A stretch of DNA of 41,694 nucleotides from RECG01 sp964444805 (lineage in GTDB: Bacteria; Bacillota_I; Bacilli_A; Acholeplasmatales; Acholeplasmataceae): assembly GCA_964444805.1 (NCBI GenBank), contig CAYUIK010000031.1, positions 1 to 41,694 on the forward strand, read 5' to 3'. The notes below the pieces were generated by a model that saw only the letters and a program-made list of their open reading frames with translations, made no database searches and was not told the origin of the DNA. Below are positions 23,574 through 30,479 of this stretch, in pieces. Each line of letters starts with the position of its first letter. Positions within the stretch are counted from its first letter, which is position 1. Position numbers and translations under genes: made by a program.

Positions 23574-24872
23574 ATGCATATCATCGATCTCATAACGAAT
23601 AAAAGAGATGGAAAAGAATTGGCAAAAGAAGAAATCACCTGGTTTGTTGAAGAGTATACGAAAGGTGAGATACCGGATTATCAGATGAGCGCACTGCTCA
23701 TGGCGATCTATTTCAATGGCATGACGAAAAAGGAAGCGACCGCGCTGGCATTGGCCATGCGCGACTCGGGTGATTCGATCGACTTGAGTTCGATTTCCGG
23801 GATTAAAGTCGACAAGCATTCGACCGGGGGTGTCGGCGACAAGGTTACGCTCGTCCTCGGACCTTTGCTGGCCTCACTCGGTGTTAAGTTTGCAAAGATG
23901 AGCGGTCGAGGACTCGGACATACCGGTGGAACGATCGATAAACTGGAAAGCATACCGGGATATCAAGTCGAGTTAAGCGTTGAACGCTTCAAAAAACAGG
24001 TTGAAGAGATCGGCATCGCAATCGTCGGACAAAGTGGCGATGTCGCGCCGGCGGATAAGAAACTCTACGCGTTGCGCGATGTCACAGCGACGGTCGATGT
24101 CATCGCCTTGATCGCTTCATCGATCATGTCTAAGAAGCTCGCGAGTGGAGCGGATGTCATCTGTCTCGATGTCAAAGTAGGGAAAGGTGCTTTCATGAAA
24201 ACGGAAGCGGAAGCACTTGAACTCGCTGAACTCATGGTCGATATCGGTCATCTGGCTGGTAAACGCGTCACCGCTATTCTAACAGGAATGGACGAACCGC
24301 TCGGTTACCGGATCGGTAATGGGCTCGAGGTCTATGAAGCCGTTTTGACACTCTTGGGTAAAGGCCCGAGTGATCTGGTGGAAGTAACGGTAGAAATCGG
24401 TTCGCATCTGCTCGTCGGTGCCGAAGTCACGGATGACATTGGACAAGCCAAGAAGCTTCTTCATGAGGCGCTTGATGACGGTAGGGGATACCGCAAATTG
24501 ATCGAACTCATCCAGGCACAGAACGGAGATGCATCCGTCCTAGATGATTTGGAAAGTCTTCTTTCGAAGAAACGACGATCGATTAAAGCTCATGTGTCCG
24601 GTTACGTCAAGAGCATGGATGCACTTGAGATCGGTCGGGCGGCGATGCGTCTTGGCGCGGGCCGCGAGAAAAAAGAGGACGACATCCTGCTGGATGTCGG
24701 AATTGAACTCAATAAAAAAATCGGTGACCGTGTTAAAAAGGGCGATACGATCGCGACTCTATACGTCAATGACCGCGGCATCGATGAGGCTACATCCATT
24801 TTAAAAAACGCCATCGAGATCGGCGAAAAGCCGCCCGTTAAGAAGCTGATCAAACAAACGATAACGGGTTAG
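23574..24872 (+). CDS. pdp: Pyrimidine-nucleoside phosphorylase
   Basis: A 432-residue phosphorylase splitting uridine, deoxyuridine or thymidine to base and pentose 1-phosphate. The family signature is 'KMSGRGLGHTGGTIDKLES', shown in part; phosphate-site residues lie in 'KHSTGGVGDKVTL'; 'KLASGADVICLDVKVGKGAF' is the catalytic-domain strand. The C-terminal PYNP domain ends in 'KKGDTIATLYVND'. Length and sequence match B. subtilis Pdp more than E. coli DeoA. AAAAGGAGG lies 5 nt before the ATG. It stands alone, separated from the deoC-deoD operon, but belongs to the same salvage pathway. A terminator follows. Confidence 0.95.
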   Translation: MHIIDLITNKRDGKELAKEEITWFVEEYTKGEIPDYQMSALLMAIYFNGMTKKEATALALAMRDSGDSIDLSSISGIKVDKHSTGGVGDKVTLVLGPLLASLGVKFAKMSGRGLGHTGGTIDKLESIPGYQVELSVERFKKQVEEIGIAIVGQSGDVAPADKKLYALRDVTATVDVIALIASSIMSKKLASGADVICLDVKVGKGAFMKTEAEALELAELMVDIGHLAGKRVTAILTGMDEPLGYRIGNGLEVYEAVLTLLGKGPSDLVEVTVEIGSHLLVGAEVTDDIGQAKKLLHEALDDGRGYRKLIELIQAQNGDASVLDDLESLLSKKRRSIKAHVSGYVKSMDALEIGRAAMRLGAGREKKEDDILLDVGIELNKKIGDRVKKGDTIATLYVNDRGIDEATSILKNAIEIGEKPPVKKLIKQTITG

Positions 24873-24887
24873 AATGAGACCCAAAAG

Positions 24888-24915
24888 AAAAAACCGTGGA
24901 CAAGAACGGTTTTTT
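24888..24915 (+). terminator. Rho-independent terminator of pdp
   Basis: AAAAAACCG (24888-24896) pairs with CGGTTTTTT (24907-24915); 10-nt loop; the T run is part of the stem. Confidence 0.75.
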
Positions 24916-24917
24916 CT

Positions 24918-25009
24918 GACTCTTTACATTTTTGGACTCTTTACATTTTTGTGTGTAATCATAAGGCCTTTCAATAATCGTGTGGACACCACATGAAAAT
25001 GTAAAGGCC
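24918..25009. repeat. Tandem 17-bp direct repeat with matching inverted copy
   Basis: A 17-bp unit (GACTCTTTACATTTTTG) occurs twice with no gap (24918-24934, 24935-24951). An 11-bp inverted match to its core (AAAATGTAAAG, 24996-25006) follows, and GGCCTTT (24965-24971) pairs with AAAGGCC (25003-25009) around an inner TGTGG/CCACA hairpin. On the plus strand the outer hairpin is followed by GTTTTTC. The element fills the tail-to-tail gap between pdp and the sulfatase gene and may act as a second terminator. Confidence 0.7.
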
Positions 25010-25029
25010 GTTTTTCTTATACGGAGGAA

Positions 25030-26949
25030 TCAGTCTTCTTGGCGCTGTTTGATGTCGAAGTAGTCGATATCGAGAATATATTGATTGATGGTCTGCCGGT
25101 ACTGATATTCGAATTGGAAGATCAAAGCGTCATCCTCCGTGAAATCGTCGGTGTAAAGCGTATAGGTTTCCGATTCGAGATCATAGAAGAAGTCGTCTGT
25201 GAGCATGCTGCCATTTGAGAAAAAGACGGCACGTCGTTGATTTCCGAAGATGTCCTTACCGAAAACCCGGGTATAATCTAAGTCGAGATCGAATAGATTG
25301 GCAATCGTCGGCATAATGTCGATGGAAGCGAATATCTGATTTTTCGTTTCAGGAACGAGATCGGGATGATAGATCATCATCGGCACACGCTGAAAGCTTA
25401 AAGGATTTTCGAGGCTCTTCGTGTCGTCATAGCGTGCGATATCATTTTGATTGATTCCATAGGCGTAATGGTCACCATAGAGCATGATTACGGTGTCTTC
25501 TGCCCGACCGGTTTCTTCGAGTCGCTCCATGAGATAGCCGACTGCTAGATCGAGTTCGTAGTTGGCGGCGTGATAGTAGAGAAAATCGTCGATCGGTCGT
25601 TCGCGTTCATGTTCTACGAGGAGTTGCTCGATCGTTTCGATGTTTTTTTGTGCGATCGGATGTCTGTTCGTATAGGGTAAATGGCCCGAAACGGTGAGGA
25701 GATAGGAAAAATAGGGTTCGTCGTTCATCCAAAGGGTGTCAAGGGCTTCGACCATCAGGTCGAGGTCGCTTTGCCATTGATGGTTCGTTATGACGCCTTC
25801 CTTAAATTCTAGCATGCCCAACGATACGGCATCATAATACGCGTCGTATCCGAGCGTATCCGGCAGGAAAACGGATCGCGGGTAGAAGTAGTCGGTATAG
25901 TTGTGAAAAGCGTAGCTGTCATATCCGGAATCATTGAAAAGGCGTGGTAATGTGTAAGGGAATACGTTGTCCCGATATGTATTCATCGTTAAAAGCGTAT
26001 TTTGATTCGTGTAGAAGCCTGTTTGACTCATGAACTCCGTGTCCGCCGTGTTTCGGAAATAGAGCGGTGCATAGAAATGATCAAAATTCCAAGCGTTCTG
26101 CTGCAAGTCATAGAGATTTGGTGAAAAGACGGGGTCAATGGCGAACGTGTCAAACGATTCGGCCATGATCATGATGAGATTCTTGTCGCGGAAAAGTCCG
26201 GTGTAATCGTTTGGCTCATGTTCACGCTTAGAACTGAAGTATTCTTCGATTTCATCATATGTCGTCCGTTCATCGGGTTCATCGTTGAATGCCTGCAAAA
26301 TGTCACGTTGAATATATGTGAGCATGCCGAACATGCGGATGGACTGATAAGCGCTCGGTGTTTGAACGTATACGTCGAAGTCGGTGAAGACATAGGGTGA
26401 GTCCAAGTAGTATGCCGTATTTTTCGGAATCGTGTGGATGACCGCGACGAAAAGTAGAATCATGATTAAAAGGGTGTTCATCAGATCGAAGATCGAATCG
26501 AAATAGAGATAGCGCTTGGGAACGACGTCATTTTTTTTCTTTACGTAGATGACGATCCCGAGAGTGAGCGGGACTGCATATAGAAGATGAACGGGCTCTA
26601 AGTTTTTGGTCACTCGACTCAAAAAAGCGACCCCCATGTGTGCATCACCTGTGATCGAAAATGAGAAAAATCCACTCAGAATTCGATAATAGATATCCTG
26701 TGCGAAATAGATAAAGGATAGAACCGCTATGAAAAGAAGCATCATGACTTTGACCGCTTGCCGGGGCATGACCCGGAGGATCACGAGGATCACAATGGCG
26801 TAGGCAATCGAAAAAGCGATGGTGCGGTAACTGTCATGGATGTCTTCGATTCCGATGATGCTCAATCTGAAAACGAGTTCAAGATAGATCAGAAACAGCG
26901 TAATGATGATGAATAGGACAAGGATTCGGATTCTTTTTTGTGGTTGCAT
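25030..26949 (-). CDS. LTA synthase-like membrane sulfatase-fold phosphotransferase
   Basis: A 639-residue protein with five N-terminal membrane helices (about 8-28, 43-61, 66-86, 119-136, 155-173) and an extracellular alkaline-phosphatase/sulfatase-fold domain. Residues equivalent to those of LtaS are visible: Glu264 ('IMAESFDTF'), the nucleophile Thr301 in 'FRNTADTEF', and Asp-His in 'LYGDHYAYG'. LtaS enzymes polymerise glycerol phosphate from phosphatidylglycerol on the outer membrane face; other members transfer phosphoglycerol or phosphoethanolamine. The real substrate cannot be decided from sequence. GAGGTG precedes the ATG by 7 nt. It is monocistronic, with its own promoter. Confidence 0.88.
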   Translation of the reverse strand: MQPQKRIRILVLFIIITLFLIYLELVFRLSIIGIEDIHDSYRTIAFSIAYAIVILVILRVMPRQAVKVMMLLFIAVLSFIYFAQDIYYRILSGFFSFSITGDAHMGVAFLSRVTKNLEPVHLLYAVPLTLGIVIYVKKKNDVVPKRYLYFDSIFDLMNTLLIMILLFVAVIHTIPKNTAYYLDSPYVFTDFDVYVQTPSAYQSIRMFGMLTYIQRDILQAFNDEPDERTTYDEIEEYFSSKREHEPNDYTGLFRDKNLIMIMAESFDTFAIDPVFSPNLYDLQQNAWNFDHFYAPLYFRNTADTEFMSQTGFYTNQNTLLTMNTYRDNVFPYTLPRLFNDSGYDSYAFHNYTDYFYPRSVFLPDTLGYDAYYDAVSLGMLEFKEGVITNHQWQSDLDLMVEALDTLWMNDEPYFSYLLTVSGHLPYTNRHPIAQKNIETIEQLLVEHERERPIDDFLYYHAANYELDLAVGYLMERLEETGRAEDTVIMLYGDHYAYGINQNDIARYDDTKSLENPLSFQRVPMMIYHPDLVPETKNQIFASIDIMPTIANLFDLDLDYTRVFGKDIFGNQRRAVFFSNGSMLTDDFFYDLESETYTLYTDDFTEDDALIFQFEYQYRQTINQYILDIDYFDIKQRQED

Positions 26950-26973
26950 ATGAACACCTCGATCTCATGAACC

Positions 26974-26982
26974 ATTATACCA
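26974..26982 (-). promoter_or_regulatory. Extended -10 promoter of the LTA synthase-like gene
   Basis: Minus strand TGG followed by TATAAT (26979-26974), 25 nt before the start codon; no good -35. Confidence 0.6.
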
Positions 26983-27076
26983 AAAATATAGGAAACATGA
27001 AAGTGAATGGAATGTATCGAGAAGATAAAGAAATATGATATGGCTTGAACCCGAATGAACCGCGTAACGAAAGAAA

Positions 27077-27134
27077 ATACCCATCGCGTAGAAGAACGAA
27101 AGACCTAGATCCGACTCCTTCCCGCGATGGGTAT
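27077..27134 (-). terminator. Long-loop inverted repeat, probable terminator of the SPFH operon
   Basis: A perfect 12-bp stem (ATACCCATCGCG 27077-27088 with CGCGATGGGTAT 27123-27134) and a 34-nt loop that can form an inner GGAAG/CTTCT helix. On the minus strand it follows the SPFH stop codon by 25 nt and is followed by TTTTCTTTCG, a T-rich tail. Confidence 0.65.
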
Positions 27135-27159
27135 GTCTGGTAACAGGATATTATCGTTG

Positions 27160-28080
27160 TTACGTTGTTTTGGCTGGGGCGTCTTCTTTTGCTGTGGCGA
27201 TCTCGGTTGCTGCCATGACTGTTGACGCGAGGTCCGTGATGTTCGAAGGAATGATGATCTTGGTGGAACGACCATCCGCGACTTTGGCGAGCGCATCGAG
27301 CGTTTTAAGTTTGATGACGGCCGCATCGGCTTTGGCGTCTTTGACGAGTTCGATACCTTTCGCTTCGGCTTCTTTCAAACGCAGCATACCTTCCGCTTGA
27401 CCTTCTGCTTCACGAATTCTTTGTTTCTTGTTCGCTTCCGCTCTTAGGATGATGGCTTCCGCTTCACCTTCGGCTCGAAGGACTTGCGAACGCTTGTCAC
27501 CTTCGGCGATCAAAATGGTCTGACGCTTTTCACGTTCCGCGCGCATTTGTTTTTCCATGGCGTCACGTATGTCCTTCGGTGGAAGGATGTTTTTAAGTTC
27601 GACGCGATTGACTTTGATGCCCCAGGGATCGGTTGCTTCATCGAGTATCGAACGCATCTGCGTGTTGATCAGGTCTCTCGATGTCAACGTCTGGTCGAGG
27701 TCGAGATCACCGATGATGTTACGAAGCGTAGTAGCGCTTAAGTTTTCGATACCGGACAGAGGATTTTCCACGCCGTAGGCGTAGAGCTTGGGGTCCGTGA
27801 TCTGGAAGAACACGACGGTATCGATTTGCATCGTTACGTTGTCCTTGGTAATGACGGGTTGGGGATCGAAGTCACGAACCTGTTCCTTGAGTGTCACGAC
27901 GGAGGCGACACGATCGATAAACGGGACGAGAAAGTGAAGACCGACACCCCAGGTCGTTAAATAGCCACCGAGTCGTTCAACGACATACTTGTTCGTCTGT
28001 GTGACGAGTCTGAAACTGAATGCGGCGATGATGAAGAACAAACCGCCGATAATAAGTAATGCAATGAAAATTCCTTCCAT
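27160..28080 (-). CDS. SPFH/Band 7 (stomatin-like) membrane protein, QmcA type
   Basis: A 306-residue stomatin/prohibitin-family protein. An N-terminal membrane helix (about 3-25) is followed by the SPFH domain ('VVERLGGYLTTWGVGLHFLVPFID', split here as a recognisable run), then a long Glu/Ala/Arg-rich coiled coil (about 180-260) and a C-terminal 'IIIPSNITDL' segment typical of the QmcA/YbbK branch. Such proteins oligomerise on membranes and affect microdomains and membrane protease activity. The start at 28080 is 6 nt after AGAGGTG; the GTG at 28089 lies within that site. It is downstream of nfeD, its usual partner, with a 24-nt gap. Confidence 0.92.
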   Translation of the reverse strand: MEGIFIALLIIGGLFFIIAAFSFRLVTQTNKYVVERLGGYLTTWGVGLHFLVPFIDRVASVVTLKEQVRDFDPQPVITKDNVTMQIDTVVFFQITDPKLYAYGVENPLSGIENLSATTLRNIIGDLDLDQTLTSRDLINTQMRSILDEATDPWGIKVNRVELKNILPPKDIRDAMEKQMRAEREKRQTILIAEGDKRSQVLRAEGEAEAIILRAEANKKQRIREAEGQAEGMLRLKEAEAKGIELVKDAKADAAVIKLKTLDALAKVADGRSTKIIIPSNITDLASTVMAATEIATAKEDAPAKTT

Positions 28081-28104
28081 ATAGGACACCTCTTTCTAAT
28101 TTTT

Positions 28105-28527
28105 TTATATTTTTTCAACAATGACCTTGACACCTTCAACGTCGAGGACGCGAACGCGTTCGTCAACGTGGATCGTTTCTTTGGCGATGGCCGACCAGTC
28201 GGCACCACGAATCTTGATACGACCGATCGAATCGGGCGTGATATCTTTGGTCACGACACCTGTCGTTCCGACGATTGAATCGACGTTGGTCTTGATCTCG
28301 TTGGTTTTGAGGTATTTCATCATTGCCGGGCGAGTGAAGAGAAGAAGAGCCGTGGCGATCGCGACGAAAACGATAATCTGTATAAATGGGCTTTGCTCGA
28401 AAATGGCCAAAAGAAAACTCGGGATCGCTGCGATAGCGAACCAAATGCTCACGAAATCGACCGTTAAGAATTCAAAGATGACGGCTGCAATAAAGAATCC
28501 AAGCCATATCCAAACCATGACTTCCAT
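28105..28527 (-). CDS. NfeD-family membrane protein (short form)
   Basis: A 140-residue protein with two to three N-terminal membrane helices (about 4-25, 31-45, 50-66) and a soluble C-terminal OB-fold of about 60 residues ('GTTGVVTKDITPDSIGRIKI', 'VRVLDVEGVKVIVEKI'). This is the NfeD1b/YbbJ architecture without the ClpP-like protease domain of long NfeD. It is nearly always encoded next to an SPFH protein, as here, and is thought to act with it in the membrane. GGAGGAG lies 7 nt before the ATG; the upstream gene ends 2 nt before. Confidence 0.92.
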   Translation of the reverse strand: MEVMVWIWLGFFIAAVIFEFLTVDFVSIWFAIAAIPSFLLAIFEQSPFIQIIVFVAIATALLLFTRPAMMKYLKTNEIKTNVDSIVGTTGVVTKDITPDSIGRIKIRGADWSAIAKETIHVDERVRVLDVEGVKVIVEKI

Positions 28528-28529
28528 TG

Positions 28530-28904
28530 CTAAACTCCTCCATTCAAATCGACGACGAGAACCTGTTCGGTTTTATTCCACGTCGCGGGAAACTTGTACG
28601 TCTCGTTTTTCAGATCGAGTCCTGCGATCTCCATGACTTCGTTCATGAAGGCCTTGTTCGTGATTCTGCTGTAACTCGCGTGTACGGAGATCCGATACTT
28701 TTTGTATTGTGGAATGACATTGCTGACGGCTTCGGCCTTGCTCAAGGGTTTGATGACGATATACTTTTTTATGGGATCGGTACCGAGCATAACGCTGTAC
28801 GCGTTCTCAAAATACGTGGTTGCGGACTTATTTAGAGTAATACTGCCCGCATTCAGGGTAACGACACCCTCTTTTGGTTGTTCATTAAACCATACGATAT
28901 CCAT
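28530..28904 (-). CDS. Small protein of unknown function in the NfeD-SPFH operon
   Basis: A 124-residue soluble protein that I do not recognise. The N terminus is strand-rich ('GVVTLNAGSITLNKSA') and reads like a small beta domain with 'YSVMLGTDPIKKYIVIKPL'; the second half ends 'NKTEQVLVVDLNGGV'. No cysteine, signal peptide or membrane segment is seen. The ATG at 28904 is preferred to 28916 because AGGAG lies 9 nt before it and touches the earlier ATG. It is the first gene of the operon with nfeD (2-nt gap) and the SPFH gene, so a membrane-microdomain role is possible by context only. Confidence 0.75.
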   Translation of the reverse strand: MDIVWFNEQPKEGVVTLNAGSITLNKSATTYFENAYSVMLGTDPIKKYIVIKPLSKAEAVSNVIPQYKKYRISVHASYSRITNKAFMNEVMEIAGLDLKNETYKFPATWNKTEQVLVVDLNGGV

Positions 28905-28927
28905 AACGATCATCTCCTGATAATTCA

Positions 28928-28955
28928 ATTATACACGAAATTATCAAAATATCAA
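28928..28955 (-). promoter_or_regulatory. Promoter of the unknown gene-nfeD-SPFH operon
   Basis: Minus-strand TTGATA (28955-28950), 16-nt spacer, TATAAT (28933-28928). The 28934-29000 region upstream is very AT-rich (TTATTATTAATTATTATT), unlike the rest of the window. Confidence 0.7.
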
Positions 28956-29037
28956 GAAAATTATTATTAATTATTATTGATAACGTAACGCAGATAGGGA
29001 TAAAAGCTTTATGGACCAATCGATTTGAACCAATTCC

Positions 29038-29066
29038 TTGTTTTTTCCAAAGCTCAGTGTTATGAT
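29038..29066 (+). promoter_or_regulatory. Promoter of the TPP riboswitch-thiT unit
   Basis: TTGTTT (29038-29043), 17-nt spacer, TATGAT (29061-29066) with TGT before it; the predicted start is just before the aptamer. Confidence 0.6.
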
Positions 29067-29071
29067 TAAGG

Positions 29072-29155
29072 TGTACTACGGGGAGCCCATATGGGCTGAG
29101 AGGATTTATTCGACCCGCGAACCTGATCTGGATCATACCAGCGGAGGGATAGTAG
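29072..29155 (+). ncRNA. TPP (thi-box) riboswitch
   Basis: The conserved parts are all present in order: GGGGAGCCC-atat-GGGCTGAGA (CTGAGA at 29096-29101), ACCC, GAACCTGATCTGG (29119-29131), ATACCAGCG (29135-29143) and the closing GGGA-TAGTAG. The P1 strands are TACTA (29074-29078) and TAGTA (29150-29154). The platform (29156-29230) has a hairpin AGTAG...CTACT (29151-29179) around a palindromic ATATGATCATAT, then a T-rich stretch and a possible GGTT/AACC pairing near the Shine-Dalgarno sequence; whether control is at transcription or translation is not clear. This fills the 28905-29230 gap together with the two promoters. Confidence 0.95.
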
Positions 29156-29230
29156 AAGATATGATCATATGTCACTACTTTCGTTTCTTTGGTTGCCAGG
29201 GAAATTTTTCTTTTTCTAGGAGGTAACCCC

Positions 29231-29815
29231 ATGAAAGACATTCAGAAGTTGACGTTTACATCGGTATTGGTCGCTACGGCATTCGTGTTTAGTCTCATGA
29301 CGAAGTTCATTCCCGGACTTAATCTTGAAATGCCACAAGGTGGACAAGTTTTCGGTATCGCGATGTTGCCGATTATTTTGATCGGTATTCTTTTCGGTGT
29401 TCGCTATGGCATAATCGGTGGGATTCTCTACGGACTTACCAGTCTTTTACTCGACGGTGTCATCTATCATTGGGCATCCGTTTTCACGGATTATGTTTTC
29501 GCATTCGGTGTATTAGGTCTGGCGGGCATGTTTCGACGCAGCATCCATAGCTGGAAGTCGTTTTCCGCGGTTTTCATCTTTGTCGCCTTCTTAAGATATC
29601 TGTCGCATGCATTTGGTGGAGCGATTATTTTCGCCGAATTCGCCCCGGAAGGCATGAACCCATGGTTCTATTCGTTTGTCGTCTATAATGCCCCTTACAT
29701 GTTGTCGAGTACGACTTTGACGCTTTTAGTCGGTCTTTTGATTCGAACCAAGCTGATTCTGATCATGCAGGATTATCGACTCATCGATTCGCCTGATCGA
29801 TCCAACCATCGATAA
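29231..29815 (+). CDS. thiT: Thiamine ECF transporter S-component ThiT
   Basis: A 194-residue membrane protein with six hydrophobic helices, matching the ThiT/YuaJ family of thiamine-binding S-components. The end of the loop-helix 'GLTSLLLDGVIYHWASVFTDY' and 'RYLSHAFGGAIIFAEFAP' correspond to conserved thiamine-site segments of the family (aromatic/His region). It imports thiamine with the EcfAA'T energy module, which is not in this window. The TPP riboswitch directly upstream confirms the substrate. AGGAGG lies 8 nt before the ATG; the frame starting at 29189 is leader. Its 3' end overlaps the convergent recU by 35 bp. Confidence 0.95.
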   Translation: MKDIQKLTFTSVLVATAFVFSLMTKFIPGLNLEMPQGGQVFGIAMLPIILIGILFGVRYGIIGGILYGLTSLLLDGVIYHWASVFTDYVFAFGVLGLAGMFRRSIHSWKSFSAVFIFVAFLRYLSHAFGGAIIFAEFAPEGMNPWFYSFVVYNAPYMLSSTTLTLLVGLLIRTKLILIMQDYRLIDSPDRSNHR

Positions 29816-30365
29816 CTTTTAAATAGTCCAAGCGGGGCTGATAACCGATCGGTACCAGGTAAGCCCGTTCGATGAAAGTCTGATAGGGAATGGATTTCCT
29901 TCCGTTTTTTAGTGTTTGTCGATCCCAGAACTCGAAGAGCACGCTGCCAGGCAGGACGAAATAGTTGCCGTGACGCTTGAAGGACACGATTAGAAAAACG
30001 ATTCCCCCATGATGTGCGACGACTTTTAAGTGTTCGACTTGATGGGGGTGAATGTTTTTAAGCGGCATGGATGTCAAGGAGTTGGTTTCCTTGGCGTCAA
30101 AATCGATATAGTGACCTTTATATATGCCGTTGAAATCGGTTGTGGAAGGCGTTTTGTAATAGGCCTCGATGATTTTGGCCTTATTTCGTGCGGGATAACT
30201 GACGTTGACGACTTGGACAGGCGTCGGTTTTTTATGTATGACCGCACGTCCGATGGAAAGGTAATAACGATTGGTTTGTTCGATATCGGATTCCAGCGTC
30301 ATGCCGAGGTTGGCGTAATTCGTTTGTTTCGTCCTGTTTTTGCGTTTGATCGGGTAGTCAATCAT
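29781..30365 (-). CDS. recU: Holliday junction resolvase RecU
   Basis: A 194-residue endonuclease cutting Holliday junctions during recombination in Bacillota. Family signatures are 'NLGMTLESDIEQTNRYYL', 'GRAVIHKKPTPVQVVNV', 'PSTTDFNGIYKGHYIDFDAK' with catalytic acids and Lys, 'KNIHPHQVEHL', and 'GYQPRLDYLKVID'. In B. subtilis and relatives recU is transcribed with the penicillin-binding protein gene ponA; no such gene is near here. AGGTGAT precedes the ATG. The 3' end overlaps thiT by 35 bp, so the two transcripts must be antisense at their ends. Confidence 0.96.
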   Translation of the reverse strand: MIDYPIKRKNRTKQTNYANLGMTLESDIEQTNRYYLSIGRAVIHKKPTPVQVVNVSYPARNKAKIIEAYYKTPSTTDFNGIYKGHYIDFDAKETNSLTSMPLKNIHPHQVEHLKVVAHHGGIVFLIVSFKRHGNYFVLPGSVLFEFWDRQTLKNGRKSIPYQTFIERAYLVPIGYQPRLDYLKVIDGWIDQANR

Positions 30366-30383
30366 GTGGCATCACCTACTGTT

Positions 30384-30392
30384 ATGATAACA
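30384..30392 (-). promoter_or_regulatory. Extended -10 promoter of recU
   Basis: Minus strand TGT followed by TATCAT (30389-30384), 19 nt before the start codon; no good -35. Confidence 0.45.
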
Positions 30393-30411
30393 TAAATCAC
30401 AAGCAAAAGCA

Positions 30412-30439
30412 TTGTTAATCATTAAAAACATGGTATAAT
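30412..30439 (+). promoter_or_regulatory. Promoter of the RNase J gene
   Basis: TTGTTA (30412-30417), 16-nt spacer, TATAAT (30434-30439) with TGG before it. Confidence 0.75.
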
Positions 30440-30479
30440 GGTTCTAAAGGATAAACGTTACTTAAAAGGAAGTGTTATC

